Assembly (NCBI GenBank): GCA_964590995.1
Contig: CAZPYY010000006.1
Coordinates: forward strand, 1 to 31,531
Direction: 5' to 3'
Length of the DNA: 31,531 nucleotides
Source: Susulua sp964590995
GTDB lineage: Bacteria > Omnitrophota > Gorgyraeia > Duberdicusellales > 4484-171
Shown in pieces: positions 22,483 to 29,748 of this stretch. Each line of letters begins with the position of its first letter. The stretch's first letter is position 1. The translations under genes were made by a program, and so were the position numbers. The notes under the pieces are model-generated. The model was not told where the DNA came from and ran no database searches. It worked only from the letters and a program-made list of their open reading frames with translations.

Positions 22483-24489
22483 ATGCAGAGTGATGTAATG
22501 AAAAAAAGGACTTTTCTTGTTTGTGGCCATGCCCAATCCGGAAAAACTTCCCTTAGCGAAGCCATACTTTTTAAATCTGGAGTTATCTCCCGCCTGGGCA
22601 GGGTAGATAGTGAAACTTCTGCCAGTGATTATGAAGATGATGAAAAAAGAAGAAAGAGTTCGATTAATTTATCAGTTTTAGGGGCTGATTACAAGGGAAA
22701 TTCTTTACAATTCATCGATACCCCTGGCTACCTTGATTTTATTGGGGAGTTGATCACTAGTTCCCAAGCTGTAGATTTTGCTGTTATTGTAGTTGATGCT
22801 GTAGAGGGGGTTGGAGTAGGAACAGAAAAAGCCTGGGATATTCTAAAAGAAAAGAACCTACCTTGTTTATTCTTTATTAATAAGCTTGATAAGGAGAATA
22901 CTGACTATGAGAAAACTTTAGATGGTATAAAGGCAAGTTTAACTAAAAATGCTGTAAGCATGGGGATCATCGACGGGAAAAATGTAATTAATATTTTGAA
23001 AAATAAAGATAAAGATACTTCAGCCCACAGTAAGATCGTAGAGATGGCTGCTGAGAGCGATGATGCCTTAATAGAGAAATATTTAGAGACCGGAGAATTA
23101 TCAGAGGCAGAATTTAGCCCGGCCCTTAAAAAAGCTATTCTTAATTCCGGGGTCTTTCCGGTAGTTGGCGGAATAGCTACTCAAGAGGTAGGTATTGATT
23201 GCCTTCTTGATTTAATTGTTGATATTATGCCATCAGTAGGCGAATCCTTACCTCGGCAGGCTAAGGATAAAGCCTCCCAAGATATAAGTATTGAACCTAA
23301 GACAGATGCTCCTTTCTCAGCCCAGGTCTTTAAGACCGTTATTGATCCCTTTGTCGGCCAGCTTACTATCTTTAGAGTATTCTCCGGTAAGTTGAGTTCC
23401 AATAGTGAGTTTTTTAATGCTACTAAGGGCTCCAAAGAGAAGTTCGGTCAGCTTTATTTCTTGCAGGGCAAGCAACAAATAGCCCAGGAAGCAGTTTGTG
23501 CCGGGGATATTGGCGCAGTAGCAAAACTAAAAAGTGCTCAGACTCAAGATACTATTTGTGTATCTTCTCGGGTTGTAGAATTTCCTAAGTTGGAGTTTCC
23601 TTCTCCGGCTTATTCAGCATCAGTTAAGCCTAAGACTCGTCAGGATGAAGATAAGATATCTTCAGCTCTCTCGCGTTTGACCAGTGAAGACCCTACTTGT
23701 AGCACTTCCCTTGATGCTCAAACTAAAGAACTTATTATATCCGGCATGGGTGAGTTACATATTAAGGTAATCATCGACAGGATGAAGAGAAAGTATAATG
23801 CCAATGTAGAGTTAGGCACACCCAAGGTTCCTTACCTTGAAACTCTTACCAAATCAGTTCAAGTTTCTTATAAGCATAAAAAACAGACCGGAGGCCGCGG
23901 TCAGTATGGTGATGTATCTATAGAAGTAGAACCTTTAGAGAGAGGAAAGAAATTTGAATTCATTAATAAGATTGTCGGTGGAGCAATCCCCCGTAATTTC
24001 ATTCCTTCCGTAGAAAAAGGTTTGCATAAAGCAATGAGCGAAGGTTTTATAGCTGGATATCCAATAGCTGATATTCGGGTAACGCTTTTTGACGGTTCTT
24101 ACCATCCAGTGGATTCTTCAGATATGGCTTTTCAAATTGCAGCGTCTCAAGCTTTAAAGAAAGCTTTTGAGCAAGCTGGAGGTGTATTGCTAGAGCCAGT
24201 TATGAATGTAGAAATCGTTGCCCCTGAAGAAGTTATGGGGCAGATTACCGGAGACATAAATAGCAGACGAGGCCGAGTAATCGGAATGGAAGCTAAGGGC
24301 AAGAACGAAGTTGTTAAAGCCAAGATCCCCTTAGCAGAGATGTTTAAGTATGCTTCAGATCTGCGTTCAGTTACTGGTGGTCGAGGCAACTACACCATGA
24401 GCTTTTCTAATTATGATATTGTTCCGGCCCGGATTGCTCAAGGGATTGCCGAGAAAGCAAAGCAGGCCAAACAGGAAAAGCATGCCTGA
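22483..24489 (+). CDS. Divergent elongation factor G-like GTPase
   Basis: A 668-residue EF-G paralogue. Domain I has G1 GHAQSGKTSL, G3 DTPGYLDF and G4 NKLD. Domain II follows from about residue 270 (PFSAQVFKTVIDPFVGQLTIFRVFSG). Domains III-V carry SGMGELHIKVIIDRMKRKY, RGQYGDVSIEVEPLERG, GFIAGYPIADIRVTLFDGSYHPVDSSDMAFQIA (quoted in two parts in the gene: GFIAGYPIADIR and SDMAFQIA) and GQITGDINSRRGRVIGME. The switch I consensus RGITI of true EF-G is replaced by KRRKSSINLS, so it is probably an auxiliary factor (EF-G2/FusA2 type) rather than the main translocase. In-frame GTG 22465 and ATG 22498 exist, but GGAG (22474-22477), 5 bases before ATG 22483, decides the start. The next gene overlaps its stop by one base. 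Confidence 0.9.
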   Translation: MQSDVMKKRTFLVCGHAQSGKTSLSEAILFKSGVISRLGRVDSETSASDYEDDEKRRKSSINLSVLGADYKGNSLQFIDTPGYLDFIGELITSSQAVDFAVIVVDAVEGVGVGTEKAWDILKEKNLPCLFFINKLDKENTDYEKTLDGIKASLTKNAVSMGIIDGKNVINILKNKDKDTSAHSKIVEMAAESDDALIEKYLETGELSEAEFSPALKKAILNSGVFPVVGGIATQEVGIDCLLDLIVDIMPSVGESLPRQAKDKASQDISIEPKTDAPFSAQVFKTVIDPFVGQLTIFRVFSGKLSSNSEFFNATKGSKEKFGQLYFLQGKQQIAQEAVCAGDIGAVAKLKSAQTQDTICVSSRVVEFPKLEFPSPAYSASVKPKTRQDEDKISSALSRLTSEDPTCSTSLDAQTKELIISGMGELHIKVIIDRMKRKYNANVELGTPKVPYLETLTKSVQVSYKHKKQTGGRGQYGDVSIEVEPLERGKKFEFINKIVGGAIPRNFIPSVEKGLHKAMSEGFIAGYPIADIRVTLFDGSYHPVDSSDMAFQIAASQALKKAFEQAGGVLLEPVMNVEIVAPEEVMGQITGDINSRRGRVIGMEAKGKNEVVKAKIPLAEMFKYASDLRSVTGGRGNYTMSFSNYDIVPARIAQGIAEKAKQAKQEKHA

Positions 24490-25178
24490 TGAAGATATTT
24501 AATCTTGGCCTTGAGATTGAGCCGGGAAAACATAAATATAAACTCGAGTGGGTAGATAAGCTAGTTGAGAAATTCTCACCCCAAAAAGTATCCCCTTACT
24601 CGGTTGAATTCATCGATAGCGAACCTGAAAGTGCTGATGCGATCGTATTTGATCTTAGCAAAAAATTAGACCTTGTTCTAATTGACTTAGAGAAGATAGA
24701 GAAAAGACTTCTCAGGGCCGAAGATGAAGGCGAAAAAGCTCTTCTTGCTAAGGCTCAAAAATTCTTAGAAGAAGAAAAGCTGCTTTCTGATATGGAATTT
24801 GCTCCTAGTGAGGTAGAGACCTTTAAGTTGTTGCAGCTAGTTACTTGCAAACCTTCCTTAGGGGTGGATAAGGTTGGTGACATCGATGAGTTAATAAAGA
24901 AGATTATTGATAAGGCCGGAGTACTTTTATTCTTTACTGTTGCTAAGAAAGAAGTCCACGTCTGGAGCATAGAAAAGGGAGAGAATATTTTGGAAGCCGC
25001 CGGCAAGATCCATAGCGATTTAAAACGAGGGTTTATAAAAGGAGAAGTCACTAATTGCAAGGATTTAGATAGTTTTTTTAATATGGCTGAAGCGAGGTCA
25101 CGGGGGTTTGTAAAAATAGTGGATAAAGATTATATCGTTGGAGAGGGAGATATAATCGAAATAAGGTTTAATGTTTAA
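24489..25178 (+). CDS. YchF/OLA1-like protein lacking the GTPase domain (coiled coil plus TGS/DUF933)
   Basis: A 229-residue protein that matches only the C-terminal part of YchF (about 363 residues, a ribosome-associated P-loop ATPase). Residues about 62-105 correspond to the YchF helical insert (DLVLIDLEKIEKRLLRAE). From about 150 comes the TGS-like DUF933 end: FTVAKKEVHVWSIEKGENIL, AAGKIHSDLKRGFIKGEV and the final DYIVGEGDIIEIRFNV, almost the canonical YchF ending. No P-loop, DxxG or NxxE motif is present; the first 60 residues replace the G domain with a short unrelated-looking segment. It is translationally coupled to the EF-G-like gene (TGATG overlap) and purH starts 2 bases after it, which suggests it acts together with that EF-G, perhaps at the ribosome. 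Function is otherwise unknown. Confidence 0.85.
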   Translation: MKIFNLGLEIEPGKHKYKLEWVDKLVEKFSPQKVSPYSVEFIDSEPESADAIVFDLSKKLDLVLIDLEKIEKRLLRAEDEGEKALLAKAQKFLEEEKLLSDMEFAPSEVETFKLLQLVTCKPSLGVDKVGDIDELIKKIIDKAGVLLFFTVAKKEVHVWSIEKGENILEAAGKIHSDLKRGFIKGEVTNCKDLDSFFNMAEARSRGFVKIVDKDYIVGEGDIIEIRFNV

Positions 25179-25180
25179 TC

Positions 25181-26695
25181 ATGTTAAAAATTAGAAGAGC
25201 ATTAATAAGTGTTTGGGATAAGAAAGGAATAGCTGATTTCGCTAAGAAATTAGTAGAGCTCGGTATTGAGATAGTTTCAACCGGTAAAACCGCTACCCTT
25301 CTGCGCAGAGGGGGGGTGTCGGTTAAAGATGTTGCAACCTTGACTTCTTTTCCGGAGATACTCTCAGGAAGAGTAAAGACCCTTCATCCTAAGGTATTCG
25401 GAGGTATCTTAGCTAACAAGAAACATCCCCTGCATATGGAAGAGATAAGAAGTTTAGGTATCCAGCCGATTGATATGGTAATAGTTAATCTCTATCCTTT
25501 TGTTGAGAAGGCAAAAGAGAAGCTAAGCTGGGATGAAATGATCGAGTATATAGATATTGGTGGACCATCAATAATAAGAGCAGCAGCTAAGAACTTCAAA
25601 AACGTTGCTTGTATTAGTGACGCTCGGCAATATAAATTAATCTTAAGCGAACTTCAGAAGAATAAAGGATTTGTATCCGAACAAACTTTAAAAGGTTTAG
25701 CTGAGAATGCTTTTTACGCTACTAAAGAATATGATAATGCTATTCACAATTACTTTAAGGGTAAGGATGTTTTTAGTTGGAATCTAGAAGAAGCTTACTC
25801 CTTGCGATATGGAGAGAATCCTCATCAGAAGGGTGCCTTATTCAAAGTAGTTGATTTTAATAATGTAAAATTTAAGCAATTCCAGGGCAAAGCTTTATCC
25901 TATAATAATTTTCTTGATTTAGATACAGCCATGCAGCAGGCAAGGGAATTCAATGAGCCAGCAGCTGTTATTGTTAAACATGCTTCTATTTGTGGGGTAG
26001 GGGCTGATAAGAAATTAGCTTCAGCCTACAAGAAAGCATATCAGACCGATAAGATCTCCAGTTTCGGGGGGATCATTGCTTTGAACAGAAAGGTAGATAG
26101 AGAGACTGCTTGTCAAATCTTAAAGAGTGAATTTAAAGAGTGCATCATTGCTATTTCTTACTCCAAAGAAGCATTAAAGATATTCTCGACCAAGAAGAAT
26201 TTCAGAGTCCTCGAAGCTGATTTTACTCAAAAGGTAGACTCTAAAGATGTAAAGACTACAATCTTCGGTTATCTCCTCCAAGGCCGAGATTCTTTGACCT
26301 TGGATAAGAATAACTTAAAGGTGGTAACTCATAAAAAGCCCAGCCAACGCGAACGCAAAGATCTGATATTTGCCTGGAAGGTAGTTAAGTGGGTAAAGTC
26401 TAATGCCATTGTTATAGCTAAGAATAATTCTGTTTTAGGCATTGGAGGAGGCCAGCCTTCAAGAGTCGGGGCAGTAAAGATAGCTTTAAATAAAGCCAAA
26501 GCGTCTCCGCGCCTAGCAGTATTGGCTTCTGACGGATTCTTTCCTAAAGAAGATTCAATAAAGGTTGCCTATAAAAGAGGAATTAAAGCTATAATCCAAC
26601 CCGGAGGTTCGATAAAGGACAAGGATATTATAAAAGCATGCGACAAGCTAGGCATAAGCATGGTTTTTACAGGCATCCGTCACTTTCGCCACTAA
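25181..26695 (+). CDS. purH: Bifunctional AICAR transformylase / IMP cyclohydrolase
   Basis: Carries out the last two steps of IMP synthesis, using 10-formyl-tetrahydrofolate. The 504-residue length is normal. The N-terminal cyclohydrolase (MGS-like) domain shows RALISVWDKKGIADFAK, VSTGKTATLLR, GRVKTLHPKVFGGIL and VNLYPF. The transformylase domain has RYGENPHQKGALF, the catalytic Lys-His pair in VIVKHASICGVG, SSFGGIIALNRKVD, GIGGGQPSRVGAVKIA, IIQPGGSIKDKDII and the C-terminal TGIRHFRH. The usual KHxNPCG reads KHASICG and GQMSRVD reads GQPSRVG, so it belongs to a variant branch but keeps Lys-His. It lies 2 bases after the YchF-like gene, with only a weak ribosome site. folC follows after 130 bases. 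Confidence 0.95.
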   Translation: MLKIRRALISVWDKKGIADFAKKLVELGIEIVSTGKTATLLRRGGVSVKDVATLTSFPEILSGRVKTLHPKVFGGILANKKHPLHMEEIRSLGIQPIDMVIVNLYPFVEKAKEKLSWDEMIEYIDIGGPSIIRAAAKNFKNVACISDARQYKLILSELQKNKGFVSEQTLKGLAENAFYATKEYDNAIHNYFKGKDVFSWNLEEAYSLRYGENPHQKGALFKVVDFNNVKFKQFQGKALSYNNFLDLDTAMQQAREFNEPAAVIVKHASICGVGADKKLASAYKKAYQTDKISSFGGIIALNRKVDRETACQILKSEFKECIIAISYSKEALKIFSTKKNFRVLEADFTQKVDSKDVKTTIFGYLLQGRDSLTLDKNNLKVVTHKKPSQRERKDLIFAWKVVKWVKSNAIVIAKNNSVLGIGGGQPSRVGAVKIALNKAKASPRLAVLASDGFFPKEDSIKVAYKRGIKAIIQPGGSIKDKDIIKACDKLGISMVFTGIRHFRH

Positions 26696-26825
26696 AGTGT
26701 AAATGAGTAAAAGAGTTGATGGGTATATGGGGAGAAAAGCAATTATTTTATTTGCGTATATATTCATTTAACCGTTTGTGCATTAACTCATCCACTCATC
26801 CACCCCTTCACCCATCCACTTAAAA
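26696..26825 (+). repeat. Degenerate repeat (GATGGGT/ACTCATCC words) between purH and folC
   Basis: The gap is built from GATGGGT-like words on the left and their complements on the right. AGTTGATGGGTATATGGGG (26713-26731) is largely complementary to CCCCTTCACCCATCCACT (26802-26819), and CATCCACTCATCCAC repeats a short unit in tandem at 26789-26803. A hairpin closing over about 70 bases is possible. No gene, promoter or terminator was recognised within it. Confidence 0.6.
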
Positions 26826-28160
26826 ATGATTGATAAATATAAGCAGGCAAAAGATTATTTAGACTCTTTCCTAAATTATGAGAAAAGGCCATTTTTTTCT
26901 TATAAGCATTCTTTTAAGCTAGAGAGGACATACCTGCTACTTAAGCACCTACAGATTCCTTATCAGCGCCTTAAAGCTATTCATATTGCTGGCACCAAGG
27001 GTAAGGGTTCTACCGCTCATTTCTGCGCTTATCTGCTTGCTGCCTCAGGTTTTAAAGTGGGGCTCTTTACTTCACCCCACCTCTTTGATTTTAGAGAGAG
27101 GATTAAAATAGTTAGAAAGAATTCAAAGAGTAAGGAAATTAAAGAGAGTCTAATTCCTAAAGATAGCTTTATAAAAACTATAGAGAAGTTAAAGAGAGGA
27201 TTAAAGAGTTTTAAGCTTCCCGCGAAGTTAGATCAGATAACTTTTTTTGAATTCTCTACAGCCCTTGCTTTTAAGCATTTTCTTCAAAGCAGAGTAGACT
27301 TTGTTATTTTAGAGAGTGGTTTAGGCGGAAGATTAGATTCTACCAATGTGGTTAATCCTCTTGCCAGCATAATCACTCATATTGGTTATGACCATACTGA
27401 TAAATTAGGAAAGAAGTTAGTTGAGATTACTAACGAGAAAGCGGGAATTATAAAGAAAAATACACCTTTAGTATGTTCATCCCAGCGGCCGTCTTCTTTA
27501 AGGGTGATTAAAGATAAGTGTAAGTCTAGGGGTGCTCGGCTTTTTCTCCTTGATAGAGATTTCAAAGCCCAAAACATAAGGCTTAAGCAAGAGCATACTC
27601 TTTTTAATTTTGGATTCAATGGCTTTGCTTTAAAAGATTTAAAAATTCATCTTAAAGGAAAGTATCAAGTTGAGAATGCATCTTTAGCTTTAGCAACTCT
27701 TTATTTGTTAGAGGCCGAAGAGATAGTTAAGAAGAGAATAGATTATAAAGGTGGGCTTAAGGCATCTCGTCTTCCTGGGAGATTTGAGGTTGTTAGTAAA
27801 TCGCCTTTGACCATTGTTGATATTGCTCATAATGCTTCTTCATTCTCAGCCTTAGGGGATAGTTTAAGGAGATACTTTCCAGGAAAGAAGATTATTTTAA
27901 TATTTGCCTGCTCTCAAGATAAAGATGCTAAGAAGATGCTAAAGAGCATAGATTACTCTTACCTTATTATCACTCGTTTTAATAATCCTCGCTCTTGGGA
28001 TCCTTTAGAACTTAAGAGAATAGTTAAGGGGGAGAGTGTTTATTTAGCTAAAGATATAGGAGAAGCTTTGGAAGAGGCTGGGAGAGAGTATAAAGATAAG
28101 CGGATTATTGTTATTAGCGGCTCTTTATTCTTGGTAAGTGAGGCTAAAAAGCTCTTGTAA
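26826..28160 (+). CDS. folC: Folylpolyglutamate synthase / dihydrofolate synthase
   Basis: An ATP-dependent Mur-ligase-family enzyme that adds glutamate to dihydropteroate and to folates. The 444-residue protein starts with YLDSFLNYEKRPFFSYK. It has the P-loop HIAGTKGKGSTA (about 54-65), the family motif GLFTSPHLFDFRERI, ESGLGGRLDSTNVV, ITHIGYDHTDKLG, EKAGIIKK (with the usual carbamylated-lysine region) and, in the C-terminal domain, LPGRFEVV and IVDIAHNASSFSAL. Length and motif order are complete. The ATG comes directly after the repeat-filled gap with no Shine-Dalgarno. It lies among other folate-linked genes (purH, mnmE, folE), which fits its role. Whether it has both activities cannot be told from sequence. 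Confidence 0.94.
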   Translation: MIDKYKQAKDYLDSFLNYEKRPFFSYKHSFKLERTYLLLKHLQIPYQRLKAIHIAGTKGKGSTAHFCAYLLAASGFKVGLFTSPHLFDFRERIKIVRKNSKSKEIKESLIPKDSFIKTIEKLKRGLKSFKLPAKLDQITFFEFSTALAFKHFLQSRVDFVILESGLGGRLDSTNVVNPLASIITHIGYDHTDKLGKKLVEITNEKAGIIKKNTPLVCSSQRPSSLRVIKDKCKSRGARLFLLDRDFKAQNIRLKQEHTLFNFGFNGFALKDLKIHLKGKYQVENASLALATLYLLEAEEIVKKRIDYKGGLKASRLPGRFEVVSKSPLTIVDIAHNASSFSALGDSLRRYFPGKKIILIFACSQDKDAKKMLKSIDYSYLIITRFNNPRSWDPLELKRIVKGESVYLAKDIGEALEEAGREYKDKRIIVISGSLFLVSEAKKLL

Positions 28161-28210
28161 TTACAAGGGAAGAGGTGAATTAAAAGAGACTGGATTTTTT
28201 AGCAATTACC

Positions 28211-28218
28211 TATAAAAT
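28211..28218 (+). promoter_or_regulatory. Candidate leaderless promoter of mnmE
   Basis: TATAAAAT at 28211-28218 sits 7 bases before the mnmE ATG at 28226, the distance at which transcription itself should begin. No ribosome site is seen and the -35 is poor, so confidence is modest. Confidence 0.35.
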
Positions 28219-28225
28219 ACTTACT

Positions 28226-29668
28226 ATGCGTGAATTTAGATTAAAGGACTACAAATTAGGGGATACTATTGCGGCTATTGCTACTTTTCCTGGTAAATCT
28301 GCTTTAGGGGTAGTTAAGGTCTCAGGATCCAAGGCATTAGCAATCGCATCTAAGGTATTTAAGCCTTACAGAAAGAAGGATATCAGGGCGGTAAAGACCC
28401 ATACTCTTCACTACGGATGGATTGTAGATAAGCCTAAAGCCTGCCTGCCGAAGCTTCGGCGTAGGCAGGGGAGAAGGGGGGAAGAAGAAATAATAGATGA
28501 GGTTTTATTAAGCGTTATGCGCAAGCCTTCCACTTACACTAAAGAAGATGTTATTGAAATCTCTTCCCACGGAGGGGTGGCAGTATTAAATAAGATTCTA
28601 GAGTTACTACTAAAACAAGGGGCTCGGTTGGCTTTACCCGGTGAGTTTACTTACCGGGCTTTGGTCGGGGGGAGAATTGACCTTCTTCAAGCTGAGAGCA
28701 TTCGAGGAATCGTTGATGCTAAGAGCGAAAATGCCCTTGCTTTGGCTTCTTCGCAATTGAGAGGAGACGCAACTTTAAAGGTAAAGCAATTGAAGAAAGA
28801 GTTAAAAGAGTTATTCGTTCAGACCGAGAGTGTGATAAATTTTCCTGAGGATGACCTTGATATCTCTTCTCTGAACTTAGGGGAAAGGGCAGAAGCTCTA
28901 GTTAAGAAGGTAGATAATCTTCTTGAGGGCAGCCGAGAAGCAGAGATTATGCGCGAAGGACTTAAGTGTGTTATTTGCGGTAAGGCCAATGTTGGCAAAT
29001 CTACCCTTTTTAATCGGCTGCTTAAAGAAGAGAGAGTTATTGTTAGTAGATTTTCTGGCACTACCCGTGATGTTGTTGAGGAGACTATAAATATAAGGGG
29101 AGTCCCTTTGCGGATTTACGATACTGCCGGAATTCTTGAACCCAAAGATTTAATCACTAAGAAAGCTTTAAAGAAGGCCTTAGGAATTTTTGAAGAGTGT
29201 GATTTGGTCATCCTTGTTCTTGATGGCTCGCGGCGTCTAGATAAGGATGATTCATTTCTTCTTAAGAAAGTAGAGAATAAAAATGTAATCTTTGTCATAA
29301 ATAAATCTGACCTTACCCAGCGCCTAAATCTTAAAAAAATACCAAAGGCTGAAGGGGCAATAGTAAAAATGAGCACTTTAAAGAGTAAAGGCTTAGGGGA
29401 CTTAGAAGAAGCAGTCTATAAGAAGGTTTACAGAGAAGGGGTAGATCGCGAGAGTATTGTCTTCTTGAGTCAATATCAGAGGCAAACCTTAGGCAAGCTA
29501 GGGTCAAGCCTTAATCAGATAAAGGTGTTCTTAAAAGAATCTCGGCCGATAGATTTTATAAATTTCGAGCTAAAAATCTGTTTGGATAATTTAGGTAAGC
29601 TTAGCGGCGAGATCTTCTCGGAAGAGATTTTAAAGAGTATTTTTTCTCAGTTCTGTATAGGCAAATAA
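28226..29668 (+). CDS. mnmE: tRNA modification GTPase MnmE (TrmE)
   Basis: With MnmG (not in the window) it modifies U34 of certain tRNAs using methylene-tetrahydrofolate. The 480-residue protein has the N-terminal folate-binding domain (GDTIAAIATFPGKSALGVVKVSG, quoted here as its two halves GDTIAAIATFPG and SALGVVKVSG), STYTKEDVIEISSHGG, FTYRALVGGRIDLLQAESI and the helical domain. The inserted G domain has G1 CGKANVGKSTL (about 250-260), G2 SGTTRDVVEE, G3 YDTAGI and G4 NKSD. The C-terminal CIGK motif is complete (FCIGK at the end). An additional loop of roughly 12-15 residues around 71-84 (ACLPKLRRRQGRR) is encoded by a GC-rich palindromic repeat and is not part of the family. The loop falls between two strands where family members vary, so activity may be kept. 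Confidence 0.95.
   Translation: MREFRLKDYKLGDTIAAIATFPGKSALGVVKVSGSKALAIASKVFKPYRKKDIRAVKTHTLHYGWIVDKPKACLPKLRRRQGRRGEEEIIDEVLLSVMRKPSTYTKEDVIEISSHGGVAVLNKILELLLKQGARLALPGEFTYRALVGGRIDLLQAESIRGIVDAKSENALALASSQLRGDATLKVKQLKKELKELFVQTESVINFPEDDLDISSLNLGERAEALVKKVDNLLEGSREAEIMREGLKCVICGKANVGKSTLFNRLLKEERVIVSRFSGTTRDVVEETINIRGVPLRIYDTAGILEPKDLITKKALKKALGIFEECDLVILVLDGSRRLDKDDSFLLKKVENKNVIFVINKSDLTQRLNLKKIPKAEGAIVKMSTLKSKGLGDLEEAVYKKVYREGVDRESIVFLSQYQRQTLGKLGSSLNQIKVFLKESRPIDFINFELKICLDNLGKLSGEIFSEEILKSIFSQFCIGK
28444..28469 (+). repeat. GC-rich palindromic element, copy B (inside mnmE)
   Basis: Arms CCTGCC (28444-28449) and GGCAGG (28464-28469) enclose GAAGCTTC, GGC and GTA. It has the same plan as 13653-13679 in pckG but is read in another frame relative to the element. 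Two arm positions differ between the copies and both are matched by the complementary change. Confidence 0.75.
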
Positions 29669-29748
29669 CTTTAACGAAAAACGTAAAACCATATGGAATT
29701 ATAATTTTTAGCTTTTCGGTTTACGTTTTTAATTTACCGGAGGTAGAT
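29669..29748 (+). repeat. AT-rich inverted repeat between mnmE and folE
   Basis: AAAAACGTAAAACC (29677-29690) pairs with GGTTTACGTTTTT (29718-29730) with one bulged A, around a loop of 27 bases. Words TTTTTAGCTTTT and CGGTTTA are shared with the etfB-etfA gap at 15465-15560, so both seem to be copies of one repeat family. The folE ribosome site lies just after it. Confidence 0.65.

Noticed and set aside
26781..26820. CRISPR-like direct repeats (CATCCACTCATCCAC)
   Set aside because: Units are only 6-9 bases, degenerate, without regular spacers or cas genes.
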